Source of the DNA: Asparagopsis taxiformis
Taxonomy: Eukaryota > Rhodophyta > Florideophyceae > Bonnemaisoniales > Bonnemaisoniaceae
DNA: 64,000 nucleotides
Direction of reading: 5' to 3'
Assembly: GCA_030407315.1 (NCBI GenBank)
Contig: JALQPE010000277.1
Location: 1 to 64,000 of the forward strand
In this document: positions 9,865-20,771 of the stretch, in pieces
Position numbering within the stretch: position 1 is the first letter of the stretch
How the letters are laid out: every line of letters starts with the position of its first letter
Made by a program: the position numbers and the translations under genes
The notes under the pieces: model-generated
The model's database searches: none
What the model saw: only the letters and a program-made list of their open reading frames with translations
Told to the model about the DNA's origin: nothing

Positions 9865-10327
9865 CAGTAACAAGATAACACTTTGATTTATATGTATACA
9901 CGTAGAGGACATACGGTGAAGTGAGCTGGACACAGTGGGGTGGACGATAAAGTTTTGACAGGCCGATCGGCAACCGATACCGTTCCATTGCGGTAGTTTG
10001 AAAAAGCTCGGATATGTTCAATGTGCCCTACATGTTAGGTAAAGCACTCTTTTTGGTTAATGCAGCTGTGGATTGGTTACAATTAGACCTCGAAATCACA
10101 CCGTTTACTCCGCTTTTACGACTCGGGCTGTATAGCTGCCTTGGCATCGTATTTGAAATAGCCATCCAACCTGTCTTTCCCTTGACGTTTGAATCCTGTG
10201 GTTGGGAACAAGTCTGAAATCTGCCTTTCTACTCGATTACCATGCATGTCTTGATATCATACCATCTCTTCAGCCATTGGACTTTCTTCAAAGATGGAAA
10301 AAATTTTCGATTGCCACGAACCGGACA

Positions 10328-10400
10328 GTCCTCAGTGGGGCTTGAACCCACGGCCTCGAGATTAACAGTCCCGCGCTCTAACCAGCTGAGCTATGAAGAC
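10328..10400 (-). tRNA. tRNA-Asn (GTT)
   Basis: Read on the minus strand, a full cloverleaf can be drawn: acceptor GTCTTCA/TGAGGAC, D arm GCTC...GAGC, anticodon stem CGGGA/TCTCG with loop CTGTTAA (anticodon GTT), and T arm GTGGG/CCCAC around TTCAAGC. A box (TAGCTCAGCTGG) and B box (GGTTCAAGCCC) fit RNA polymerase III. There is no intron and no encoded CCA. The base after the acceptor (10327) would make the discriminator U, which is unusual for Asn. Confidence 0.92.
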
Positions 10401-10605
10401 CTGTACGACCACGGCTGTGCAATACCTGTATTTTAACGGAGAATTTTCGATTTCTGCATTGGAAGGCCTGTACTGTTTCATGACGTCGGATGTCAACGCT
10501 TCTCACTGCACAGCACCCCAATATAGTTCGGTGGTGAATACCTGACGTTTACCTCCTCCTATAGCGGTATTAAACTTGAAGGAAACAATTTCCATAGAAA
10601 CGATG

Positions 10606-11622
10606 CTACAATATGCCAAACATAGTTTCGTATGCATACATGATTCTTGAGCAAACACTTGCCGCAGACAATGGATACTCACTCACACATATGTAATCGT
10701 CGGCCCAGTCCTCTGTAATCTTACCATGTGCCATGGCTCCAACTACATACAAAATATTAACAGCTTCCCCATCTTCCTCCAACTGTTTTTCTGTGACGTC
10801 CGCAATCGGTTCACCGTCCCTCTGCGGCAGTGCAAGCTGAGCCATACGAGACGCATGCTCCCTAATGTCAACGACGTTATCGCTGTTGTACGTACATACC
10901 ACCTTGCGCGTTCCGACAGGCAAATAGCTCGTGATCGGGTTCTTGATTACCTTCAACAATGGTGTAGATCCGCTAGTTCCCCGGACTTTGAACTTTTCTA
11001 ACAGCTCGGTCATTAATCCTGAGAAGCGCTTCATTGTCCGTGGAATGCGGGTTTGTGGATGAATATCAATTAAAACATTCTTTGCGGTCTTAATATACAC
11101 TTTGAGTCGCCCAGCCTTATTTAGCGGGCTATCCATCAGTGCCAGCAAACATTGATGAGTTATGTCAGGACGCGCGTCATTCGCATCCCGTCCTGTTTTG
11201 TTCAAGATATGTTTGTGGTCATCGCAATTGAGCAATACGACGCCTCCCGAACGAGACTTTTGCTTCAAAGTCTCTAAATTCGCATTGTCTAATAGTACGG
11301 TAACACAAATCTTCTTCGAATGCGCTTCTGAAAGAACAGACGGCCAATTTGGCGACGACAATGGCTTATTTGGCTTTAAATTCTGCGCTTGCTCGGCTTC
11401 CTCCGTTTCTGCAGCAGATTTTGGGGCCTCTTGTTGTTCTCCTGGAGTGGAAGGGGAGTCTTCGTGAGCGGTTTGTTGCCCTTCGTTTTCAACTCCAGTC
11501 AAAACGCGAATGACGTCATCATCTACCACTGTTTCTGACGAACGTGCCTTTCGCACTCGTTTCTTGCTGGTTGGCACAGCCTTGTCTTGTTTTCTTTTCT
11601 TCTCCATCAGGGTTGGGACCAT
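10606..11622 (-). CDS. EMG1: rRNA small-subunit pseudouridine N1-methyltransferase EMG1/NEP1
   Basis: 338 aa. The C-terminal 230 residues are a clear Nep1 SPOUT methyltransferase: DITHQCLLALMDSPLNKAG, KVYIKTAKNVLIDIHPQTRIPRT, RFSGLM, LLKVIKNPI, VVGAMAHGK and the terminal YPLSAASVCSRI. The enzyme methylates a hypermodified pseudouridine in 18S rRNA and is needed for 40S biogenesis in the nucleolus. The N-terminal 100 residues are charged, with basic clusters (KKRKQDK, SKKRVRKAR) typical of nucleolar targeting. Family members are usually about 220-250 aa, so the extension is long. Start at the ATG at 11622; an ATG five codons downstream is equally possible. No intron. Confidence 0.95.
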   Translation of the reverse strand: MVPTLMEKKRKQDKAVPTSKKRVRKARSSETVVDDDVIRVLTGVENEGQQTAHEDSPSTPGEQQEAPKSAAETEEAEQAQNLKPNKPLSSPNWPSVLSEAHSKKICVTVLLDNANLETLKQKSRSGGVVLLNCDDHKHILNKTGRDANDARPDITHQCLLALMDSPLNKAGRLKVYIKTAKNVLIDIHPQTRIPRTMKRFSGLMTELLEKFKVRGTSGSTPLLKVIKNPITSYLPVGTRKVVCTYNSDNVVDIREHASRMAQLALPQRDGEPIADVTEKQLEEDGEAVNILYVVGAMAHGKITEDWADDYICVSEYPLSAASVCSRIMYAYETMFGIL

Positions 11623-14600
11623 TTCAGAAAGTCAATGATCAAATTGGGGATGTGATTGTGGTTTTCGAAATCCTGGGCGCCGGGCGTCGCCCAAGGCAGA
11701 CTTGCTCTGTGCGGAGTATGATACAGTATGATAGATCCCCTCTTCGAATTTGGCTGTTGAATGGACGAAAAAATTAGAAAATTGAAAACAATAATAAAAC
11801 CAAGTAATATTCCGATATGAAAACATTCTATCGCCGGAATAATTCGTCGCCAGCAGAAAGCCGTGAAATTTTGGGAAGCAGGAGAACCATTACAGCTGTT
11901 CTAAGTTCTTACACAAGATCAATACCACGCATTCGTGGACGACGTCTTACTGTGCATTCAGACGCACGGCAGGACCCCAGCATACTTTTCATTCACCATT
12001 CCGTAGCCAGTTTGGTGATTCCATAATTAGGGATATCGATAAAATTGCGACTCGGGAAGTTTGTAGGTTACGGAAGAGCTGTTCAGAACCCCTTTGTTTC
12101 AGATTTAATCGAAAGTGTTTGGTTTATTGAATAGCAAAATTTGGCGTTGGGAACTTATTGTCCTCGTTAAAGTAAGGTGGAGGTCAGGCTGGAGCTTGCG
12201 GTGAATTTTGGGAACCATATGAAGAAGAAAAAAACCATGGAAAAGAAAATAACATTTTAATCGGCTGTCACGCATAGTGATTGTCTACAGTGTGGGTAGG
12301 TAGCTGATTGTCGCCGTGGTTCGGAGCGCTATCATAAGACGAACACGGATAGTACTGTATCCAGAAGTTACGGACAGATGATGCACCGTGGACCAATGCA
12401 GACCATGTATGAAAATATTGTAGCGTAGTGCATGTTTTAAGAGAAGAATAAAGAAGTGCCTCAGAGACGGGGCATGGGCCATCTTTGGTTGATTCAGCGT
12501 GTGCAACAACAAACTACAGTAATTTTACAAATTGATAACGTACAGTAGTAGGTGGCCGTAGTAGATTTTCATCTTTGAAACGTATCCTCATTGCGTGGCA
12601 ATGGAGGCCAAAGCTGTCGCCACCAGCAACGGAAATGGCCAAACGTCACCAGTGCTGAGGCGGGCGCACTGGGCGGCAAATAGTTGCAACAAAGCTGCGC
12701 ACTGAGCAATCGCTTTTGCACTAATAATTTCAACAGTTGACAGTAATGTCCTGCTCGGTGTTACGTATCCGATCCCTCTTCAACAGCTCTGTTCATGTCC
12801 AACGGACACGGCGCACGTTTCAGCTGTCAGATATGGATACGACTGGTCCCCCAGGACGCTTTTAGTCCATTTCTTACACGTGACTGTAATTAACGCTAGT
12901 GGCGCTGCTATTTCTGGTACGTCTCATCAATCTCCCCGATCTCACGAGTTATTTCTGCCACAACACATCCCCGCAGCTGAACAAAGTCCCTTGCCGCCTG
13001 TTGTCCCCCCCACCGACCCATCCGCACACCTTTGCCGACAAGGCACAATTACAATTACACTGCTTGATTCTGATTCATTGGCTAGAAAACTAGGCTTGGT
13101 ATGGCCTGGATCAATAGAACCATGTCTCCACACCATTTCATTTCTTTCCGTGGATCTATTGTAGTGGCTAAATCTGGTGCTTTGAAACGGTCATTATTCG
13201 CAACTGAGCTCCAGTGTAAGTCACTTCTGCTTTGATGAATGGTCAATGATCTACATACTGCGTTGTCTCGGCAACTCAACGGAATGGTACCAGACCAGTG
13301 GACATGAATATATTGATTATTACTGCGTGCTGTGTAGATGAAATTTGACGCCAAAAGCAAGTCACACTGTTACTAGACCTTCATCAAACCATACGGTAGT
13401 GCTCTAAAAGAGCCACGAGTCCAAGTCATGTTGTCTGTGGAACTAGTCACTCTGGAATTGAATGTCATGAACTCCAACGATCGAAGGTGGTGTATTCAGT
13501 CAATTTAGGCGAATGCTTGAGCCTCCACATAGACGCTCTGGTGTTACAATTGAAACACAGATTCAGAAAGGTGCGATGTGTTGCAAATGCCTTGCAGGCA
13601 GCTTCCATTTCAGCGATGGATGGTTGCGTTTCTATATCGAGTGTGCCATTCAGAAGCTGTTGTTGAGCGTCGATGACGGCTATAGGATATACATCATGGA
13701 GGTCTAAGAAGCTTCCTTTCTGTTTGGAAATACAGTGCTGCGTAAGGCGGGCACTCGTCATCTCGCAAACAGAAGAAAAGTGCTTACAAAATTCCCGGGC
13801 AGGGAAGAAATGGAGAGAGAAAAGCAGCTTGTGCGGAAAGCTGTAGCAATTACACATGTAAATGGATGTGTTCCATTGATGTAATGTAAAAATTGACAGT
13901 AGGAGAGTGTTGTGGTGTCCCGCGCGTCGTATGCATGAAAACGTTTATTAATGAGTGATGCTTAAAAGATCTATTCTATTGTTTGCATCCATGTAACGCA
14001 GTGTAGTTGCGACTGTGCAGGCAGTCAATGTAGTCCAATTTCATCGATGTGGTTATAGCAAGAGTAGATTCGTCATCTGAAAGACATGTGGTGTCGTATG
14101 AGTCGTTGAAAAAGTATGAGTTGTATATGTTTGAGTATGGTTTATAGAATATATTCGTTGTTCCCCTGCAGTAGGCAGGTGTGCTAGCGACGGTGCAAAG
14201 TTTGATTCATGCAATCAAAATTGAGCGGAGGAACATGATGGCAAAAGGGATAAGGCTTGAAGTTACAGGTGTTTAGATGCTGGAGAGCAAAGGTTGTGAC
14301 TCGAAGATGTAATAGACTTGTGAGTGTGTTTGAAGGGTAGAAGGATAGGTAGTAAGTGAAAATGCTGGAGGATTGTGAATTGGGCGCAGTGATGTCGGCG
14401 GGTTGTTGAGATACAAGGTGGATTGAGGGAAATTACGTTGGGTGGGGGCTGGGCTAAGCTGAGCTGAGTTGAGCTGGAGTTGGCGGGAGTTTGGTGGGAG
14501 GGTGGGGTGGCTATTTTTGCGTGCTGTAATGAAAATCGGCCACGTATTAAGAAAGTGCTAAAATATGTTGTTTATTTTCAATTGGCTGCTCGCGAGAGAA

Positions 14601-14750
14601 GATGATTATATTCAATTGTCATGTTGAAGTCATAGATGGAATGGAGTTGGTTGGTTGTTCTTTTGATGGGCTGCAGGCGGGGCGAGTGTCTGGAAGGCGG
14701 GTGAGTGTGGGTGCGGGCAGGCTGGGTGTTGATGAAAGGGGGACGGTGTT

Positions 14751-14769
14751 TGTGTGTGTGTGTGTGTGT
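14751..14769. repeat. (TG)n microsatellite
   Basis: An uninterrupted TG run of about nine units, within a purine/GT-rich stretch. Confidence 0.9.
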
Positions 14770-15284
14770 TGGAGAAATTGGAAACGAGTTGTGGGTGAGA
14801 GGAAGAGTTGTGTGCGGCGGTGCGGGGTGTCGCAGGCGGGCGGGGTCGGCGTGACTGTAACCATGGCGGTGTCTGGAAGCAGTGCGGGTGGAGGAATGAC
14901 GCAAGAAACTTACAATCCAACGTGCCTTTAAACGGGCAGTATGATACGCACCAACAGTAAAGCGGCGGAGCGGTCGTTGTGTGCGCGCAGCCGGAAATGG
15001 AAAATGATTCAATCATCTCTCGTTACTTGCAAATGCGTTGTTTCTGGCATAAGGATGGATTGGCAACTGAAAAAAGTGCGTCAACAGCGGCACAAGGCGC
15101 GCGCCGCGTGGACCTATGCACGCGGCGCTGTGGAATCCGTGCCAATTTCTGCTCCCGTCACGATCGACAAACGTCTAAATCCACGCGTGCGTCATACGCG
15201 CCAAGTAACAACAATGTCGATATCGCAGTGCACCACTCTGCAGCGCGCCAGCTAACGTTCCCTCACTCTCGTCGACACTGTAGG

Positions 15285-15730
15285 CCTGTGCTGCGTCGCG
15301 TTGCGCCGCGCTGCGCTGCGCTCCTCTGCTTTGCGTTGCTCTGCGTCGCACCGCGTTGCGTCGCGTCGCACCGCGCTACGCTCCTCCATCTATACACACA
15401 CTCTCTCCCCTCCCTCACTCACCTGTCTTGCAACGCCACTGCACTGCACTGCACTGTAGCGCACGCTTGCGCTACGACATCACAACGCATCGCCTCCTCC
15501 TCCTTTTGTGCGCCAACGACCCCGTTCCCGTTCACACTCAAGTTTCATTCATATCACGCTGAGCAGCATCCGCTCCAGCTTCAATTCATTGTACGCTACA
15601 CTTTTCTGTACCGCACTCGCCTGTGCAGTGCTGTGCGCCGCGCTACGCTGCCCTGCGCTCCGCTGCCCTGCACCGCACCACACCGCACCGCGCTACGCTG
15701 CGCCGCACCGCGCCACGCCACGCCGCTGTT
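15285..15730. repeat. Degenerate GCGCTGCGC/CGCACCGCG simple-sequence clusters
   Basis: Two clusters, about 15290-15385 and 15620-15730, are built from variants of TGCGTCGC, GCGCTGC and CACCGCG. The 14-mer CACCGCGCTACGCT occurs in both clusters, and a variant CCGCGCTACGCTGC in the second. All three frames are open through much of it, which explains several spurious ORFs. Confidence 0.8.
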
Positions 15731-16133
15731 GCAAACGGCACCTTCCATCTCCTGTCCCATTTTTGCATCTCACGCTTCCCGCTCACCACCACTCGCCCAT
15801 CCGCTTCTATTTATTGTCATTCTCTTAGATCCCGCTGCTCAGCCCAGCGACTAGCTGCCCCGAGCCTGTGCACACCTCTCATCCGCCCACCCACTCCCGC
15901 ACCTCGCTTATTTTCCACACGCGCTCGTCAACCCCACTCGCCCGTCTCGCCCCACCCCCACGTCCAACAGTCCATCCGCCTCGCGCCCTCCATTCTTCAC
16001 AATACCCCTCCTCCCTCTATATCCACTCCGTCCGCCTTCGCCGCATAGCCCAACTATTTCCCGCCGTCGATCCACTTCGCCTTCCCCCCTCCCCTCCTAT
16101 CGCCCGCGATGTTCACCACACGCCCCGCGTGCC

Positions 16134-16949
16134 ATGAACCCCGTGCTCAAGCTACATCTAGCATCGCATGACGCAGGAGTAGCTGCAATCGCTCAATCTC
16201 CGTTAGCTCTCGACTGGCTCGCCATTGCATTTCCCTCCCCCACCGCCACCTCCACACAATCCACTCCTCCCCCATCCACCCAACCTCTCTCACGACCCGC
16301 CACCGACCCAATCTCTAAGAAGCAGGCTGACAACGCTCTCGTTCGCCATTATTCCCCATACAATTCACGAGAAGTGCTGGCTCCCTGCTTTCGCGTGGCT
16401 GATCGCTTCGTGCTGGGCAGAACTCTCGGTAATCTTTTCGTCCCTACCGAGCTCGGCCTCCCTCACCTGCTGCAAGAGCCATGCGTCGACGCAAGGTTTG
16501 TGCTCGACCTTCAAGAATTTGCAATCGTCGAAGTTCGTCAATATGCTTCGGCCGATGCGCTGCTCTGTTTGGCCTATTCGTCGCTCAGCGCAGAATTCCT
16601 TTCGCTGCCTCCATTTCGCTCCTCACGCGTCGAAATTTCTTACATGAAGGAGCAACCCGACGCGGCAGAAGAAGCAGCGTCCGCAGAAGAGTTCCGCAAT
16701 TCTGCAACAGTAACCTGGTTGCAGTTCTGTCACAATTATAGCAAACTTTTCCCAACTGGTTCTGTAACTGCCACCGTCAGATCCTCGCCTGGTCCAACCA
16801 CACACACGTTCAAGAAAGAATCCATCTATACTACCATCAACGACCCGTATTCGGCCACGTTTACAAGTAGTGCGCTGTCTGCTTCGCGGACGGGCGTGCA
16901 GGCGCGTCGAATTGCCCCTAAAAGACTCTTACCCCGGCCCGCAACGTAA
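16134..16949 (+). CDS. Hypothetical protein
   Basis: 271 aa, starting at an ATG after a long C-rich leader. I do not recognise it. The N-terminal third has a Ser/Thr/Pro-rich linker (about residues 35-60). The middle (about 75-190) looks like a mixed alpha/beta domain: REVLAPCFRVADRFVLG, FVLDLQEFAIVEVRQY, then an acidic Glu/Ala stretch. The C-terminus is Ser/Thr-rich and ends in a basic tail. No signal peptide or membrane segment. Codon use and length support a real gene more than the neighbouring low-complexity ORFs do. Confidence 0.55.
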   Translation: MNPVLKLHLASHDAGVAAIAQSPLALDWLAIAFPSPTATSTQSTPPPSTQPLSRPATDPISKKQADNALVRHYSPYNSREVLAPCFRVADRFVLGRTLGNLFVPTELGLPHLLQEPCVDARFVLDLQEFAIVEVRQYASADALLCLAYSSLSAEFLSLPPFRSSRVEISYMKEQPDAAEEAASAEEFRNSATVTWLQFCHNYSKLFPTGSVTATVRSSPGPTTHTFKKESIYTTINDPYSATFTSSALSASRTGVQARRIAPKRLLPRPAT

Positions 16950-17429
16950 CTTCTAACATGTGCCCCAATTTTGATTCTAGCAAAGATCAACTCGCGTCCT
17001 GGCGAACCGAGTCGATGCGTGGTGGATGGGTTCTTAGAGACGAGGAAGTGGGAATATAGTTGATCCACTACACTAGCTCTCACTTGGAGCTGCATGAATG
17101 CGCCCAGCCTAACTGACCGATCTCATCTGCTCCGCGATAGACGATTGAAGTAAATCTTACTGAAGCATGCATGCATCAGGTACAAGACGCCGTGAAATTG
17201 CGCCCAAGTTTGGCAGCGTGTACACGCAGCACTCGAGGATGTACCGATGGGCACTTGACAAGCTGCAGCGGGCGTTGAAATTAAGGCATGCCGCACCAGC
17301 AGTCGCATTGCGCCCAAATGTAATTTTGCACCCTAAATTATTTTTTTAATCAACTCTGCTCTGCTGGAGTCTTACACATGTGCCACGCCTCTTACATTCT
17401 CTCATACCCACCCACTTATGACTTGGTCT
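16950..17429. other. Intergenic between convergent genes
   Basis: 480 nt between the stops of the hypothetical protein and the TPX2-like gene. I see nothing beyond AT-rich 3' flanks (poly-T at about 17340). Confidence 0.5.
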
Positions 17430-18965
17430 CTAGATATTCAAGTATGGCGACAGCGAGTTGCGAATCTCGGCAAACAAAGACGTTCTCGCCGTTGGTGTTT
17501 GCGCATCCTGTAAGTTGTCTGATGTAATGCTCTCTCTTTCGTCCTTGCTCGATGCGCACTCGCCAATCGATCTCACACTATTGTCCTCCAACCTTGTCCC
17601 GTTCGCCAACAATTTCGCATTATAGTGTGACTTGGGCACCGGTCTCGGACGAAACTTGATCCGTTCCCACTCTCGTCTCAATTGCTCAATTTCTTCCTCC
17701 TCTCTCTCCCTAGCTGCCTCCTCCTCCATTCTTGCCTTCTCTTTCATACGCGCTCGTTGCGCCTCCTGAAATGCAAGCGTACGCTCACTTCGCTCCTGCG
17801 AGAACGGAAGCAAGTCCATCGGCTCCGTCAATGGCACATGGCTTCGCGTCGTCACAAATGTGGGCCCATCCAGAATCTTCTCGGGGAACGGCAGTGGTCG
17901 GAATATACGCGATTCCCTCAGCTCCGCATCTTCCTGTTCAATTTTCAACTTGCGCAGATATAACGCCTCTTCATGCCGATCAATACTGTGTAGCGCAAAC
18001 GGTTTAGGCACAGTTCTCTTCAATTGCAGCGAGCTACGACTCGTTCGAGGCCCTTTCTTCGGCTTGTTCGTCCGGCTGGCAGCAAGCGCCGCACTTTTCA
18101 ACGTTTGCTTCACCTCAATATTCTTACTTTCAGAAAAATCTGGCATTGGTCTGGCAGTGAAGCTGGGCTTTTCGCATTGCTCATCGCCTTTCGGCTGCAG
18201 CGATGTCCTATGATGCGGCCTGCGCAATACAGAAGGCGATTTTGGTACTGTTGGTTGCAGAGTCCAGCTATCCAACCGTTGCCTCTGTTTAGCACGCAAT
18301 TCGTCAGATATATCTCGGTTTGCCTCTTTCTCGGCGTCTCTACGAGCCTTATATTCCAGCGTGCCTGGTGAGAGCGCCTTACCGACGCATTTCAATTTGG
18401 GGGATTTTGCAACAGTTTTATGTTTTCCCCACTGTGATGAAGCCTTCTTTTCCATCTTCGCTTTCGGTTGTCCAGAGGGATCATCTCGCGATCGAAGAGG
18501 AGACGTACTGGTGCCTACGCCTTTCGGCGCTCGTACGGCTTTTTCAGTTGCAGTTCCAGTCTCATCATTGTAAATGGTGGGGACGCTAGGGAACCATTGC
18601 GTTACGATATTAGTAGGGGTAAACGACTCCACAGGCGTCAGGAGTTTCTTCACGACATTCGTAGACGAAGGGGCGGTGTTCTCCTCATTAGACTGCGAGT
18701 GCTTGGCGGTCGTAGAACGGTCGAGTTCAGATGTGCTGCAATGTGATGTGCAGATTGGGAAAATATTTTCCCCAAACTTCTCCCATGAAACACTATCGGA
18801 GCGTTTAACGTTATGTGTTTTGGCTGGTATATGCGATTCCAGAGATTTCTTCTGTGGGGCTCGACGACCATACTTTCCACCTACGTTTGCTGGTATGACG
18901 GTGTTCGTACAATCGGTGAGAGGTCGCCGAACGCGAGCACCAGGCGCCGAGTTGACTTGAGCCAT
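17430..18965 (-). CDS. TPX2-like microtubule-associated protein
   Basis: About 511 aa from the ATG at 18965; an upstream in-frame GTG is not used. Residues about 320-470 match the TPX2 family: VPKPFALHSIDRHEEALYLRK, then FRPLPFPEKI, SHVPLTEPMDLLPF..ERSERTLAFQEA, a charged helix of RMKEKARMEEEAAREREEEE type, and FRPRPVPK at its end. TPX2 proteins nucleate spindle microtubules and activate Aurora kinase. The N-terminus contains RRPLTDCTN (residues 13-21), an exact RxxLxxxxN destruction box, fitting mitotic turnover by APC/C. The rest is Lys/Ser/Pro-rich and probably disordered. No upstream Aurora-binding motif was recognised, so this may be a TPX2-like (TPXL/WDL) protein rather than canonical TPX2. 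Confidence 0.75.
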   Translation of the reverse strand: MAQVNSAPGARVRRPLTDCTNTVIPANVGGKYGRRAPQKKSLESHIPAKTHNVKRSDSVSWEKFGENIFPICTSHCSTSELDRSTTAKHSQSNEENTAPSSTNVVKKLLTPVESFTPTNIVTQWFPSVPTIYNDETGTATEKAVRAPKGVGTSTSPLRSRDDPSGQPKAKMEKKASSQWGKHKTVAKSPKLKCVGKALSPGTLEYKARRDAEKEANRDISDELRAKQRQRLDSWTLQPTVPKSPSVLRRPHHRTSLQPKGDEQCEKPSFTARPMPDFSESKNIEVKQTLKSAALAASRTNKPKKGPRTSRSSLQLKRTVPKPFALHSIDRHEEALYLRKLKIEQEDAELRESRIFRPLPFPEKILDGPTFVTTRSHVPLTEPMDLLPFSQERSERTLAFQEAQRARMKEKARMEEEAAREREEEEIEQLRREWERIKFRPRPVPKSHYNAKLLANGTRLEDNSVRSIGECASSKDERESITSDNLQDAQTPTARTSLFAEIRNSLSPYLNI

Positions 18966-19290
18966 GGCGGATGTGTTCGAAGGATTGAATTGGTTTTGGG
19001 AGGGGAGCACTGTAGATGCAACGCAAGATGTCCGGACGAGTTGTGACGGGTCTAGAGGGGACGTAGATCACCAGAGTGGTCAACAAAAATTTAATATGCT
19101 GCGGACTTCTCGTTTGAACGGAGCAGATTCAAATTTAAATTTGTATCCAGTGGTAACAGCCCAGTATTCTCAAATTGATACGTTATTTTCTTTCGTACAG
19201 TATTGATATATGGTCGGCATAGAATCAAAAGTTGAGTTGAACCAATCGCAGTCCGAGTTTTGATGGAATCAATGTTGTTGTGGAGTGCTC

Positions 19291-20771
19291 ATGGCTTCAC
19301 CTTTGGGTTTCAGTAAATCATCTTTGAAAAGATTATGGCTCAGGCATCTTGTGTGTGTAATTGCAGGCTGTAAGTGGTATCATTCTTCTTCAGCCTCGTC
19401 GTTGAACACATGATAAGTGTTGCTTATAGCCTAGTTCCAGTAAAGTTTCTGGAGGAATACTCATCCTGCAACCCTTTCCTCGAAAACAATCATTCAACTT
19501 ATTTAGGAACTCGATGAATAAAGCCAATGCTTCAAATGCTAGCAACTAGTTTATCAAAATCGCAAAGATACACGGACCATATCCGATTTCAAATTGCCTG
19601 TTCTGTCCAATCTACGAGGACCATGTTCCCAATGTGTGGTTTGCCTAACACTGTATCTAGTTTCCGAGTCAAAAGAGCATATTGATGTCACACGCATCTC
19701 CAAATTCATCATCTTCATTCTTCATCCACCAAATTGGAAGCAATGCACCCATCCAATCTCTGTGAAAAAGAACTTGACATCTACCCGCAACAAATCCATC
19801 GCTGGGTATTTGAAAACAAATACACTGAGCCGGTGCGATGTCAACTTTTCAAACGATACCTAGTGAACAGACCAGTATTTGTCTGGATTGGGGAATGGAC
19901 TACAGGTCCGAAGCGTGGTACTAGAGAAACTGTAAACCACGCCAAGGCTAATTCAGCGCTCTTCCAAATCGTCATCCACAACGTTCCCAATCGTGAATCT
20001 GGAGGCTTTACTGAAGGTGGTCGTGGCACTCGCAAGGCATATCTCTCTTTCATCCGTGAAGTTGCGCGTGGAATAGGTAATGCAGAAGGTCTTGTCGTAC
20101 TGGAACCTCATGCGCTCCCATTCACAGACAAGTTCGACCAGTTGCGAAGAGAACGTCGCCTTGACCTGATCCGAGAAGCTGTAATGATCATCAAGAAGAA
20201 ATGTAAGAACACTCTTCTGTATATAGACGCTGGTCATCCTAAATGGCTGAAAGCGTCTATGGCTATAGAGCATCTGCTAAGAGCTGGAATACGACATGCT
20301 GATGGTATCAGTCTTAATGTGGAAAATGCCTACACAGATGAGCAGTGCTATTTATACGGGATTCAGATTCTCGGCGCTATCTCAGGTACACATGGCATGA
20401 TAATAGACTCTAGCCGAAACGGCGCAGGTCCTCCACCGCCGTATCCAGAGGACGATGGCACTGCATGGGCCAACAATCCTTTTCTGAGACTAGGCCGCGC
20501 TCCCACATTCAGAATCCCCGCTCCAAACATCTTCTCAGATCGTCTCCATGCACTAGTCTGGGTTAAAACTCCTGGTGAAAGCGACGGCCCGTATAGAGGA
20601 GCGCCGCCACCGGGGGTATTTTGGCCAGAAGAGGCACTACGCTTAATTGGCTGTGGGGATGTATTGAGCATTGGCAGCAGGAGCAGTCACTCCACTACTT
20701 CAGACCAAACAAATCGAAATGATATGATTCCCTTAGTCTACTCGTCAAAGACGACGAGGGACATTAATTAA
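19291..20771 (+). CDS. Glycoside hydrolase family 6 homologue lacking the catalytic acid
   Basis: The GH6 core is plain: VPNRES, GGRGTRKAY, LVVLEPHAL, LLYIDAGHPKWL, ADGISLNVENAYT, IIDSSRNGAGPPPP, LHALVWVKTPGESDGPY and PPGVFWPEEAL. GH6 enzymes are inverting cellulases. Against Trichoderma Cel6A, Asp263, Lys395, Glu399 and Asp401 have counterparts. The proton donor Asp221 (EPDxL) is His (codon 20109-20111), Tyr169 is His and Asp175 is Glu. The disulfide cysteines are absent. The ORF from ATG 19743 has no signal peptide. A possible first exon (19291-19369, GTAAGT donor) joins in phase to an acceptor at 19740 after a pyrimidine tract, adding a short basic-hydrophobic leader; total about 369 aa. 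That exon is an inference. Confidence 0.82.

Larger units (their letters stand above)
11623..16133. other. 4.5-kb gene-poor region
   Basis: No ORF here has recognisable domains or convincing codon use. The longest candidates (13465-13857 minus; 14578-15016 minus and 15623-16048 plus, both low-complexity) are not supported. A perfect 7-bp hairpin (CCAGTGC/GCACTGG) lies at about 12650-12675. G-rich sequence with CTGAG/GTTGAG iterations lies at 14440-14510. Long GCG/GCTGC-type simple sequence follows at 15285-15730. The last 400 nt are C-rich and lead into the gene at 16134. It could hold ncRNA, spliced exons or regulatory DNA. Confidence 0.5.

Noticed and set aside
12649..12720. Hairpin and a GCGCACTGAGCAATCGC stretch suggesting U4 snRNA
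   Set aside because: The match to U4 is short and lacks the Sm site and the rest of the conserved 5' half.
13465..13857. 130-residue minus-strand ORF in the gene-poor region
   Set aside because: No domain, poor codon character and no splice-supported extension. It cannot be excluded but is not supported.
14578..16048. Several ORFs rich in Thr/His/Pro or Cys/Ala/His
   Set aside because: They lie in TG and GCG/CAC simple sequence, which keeps all frames open.
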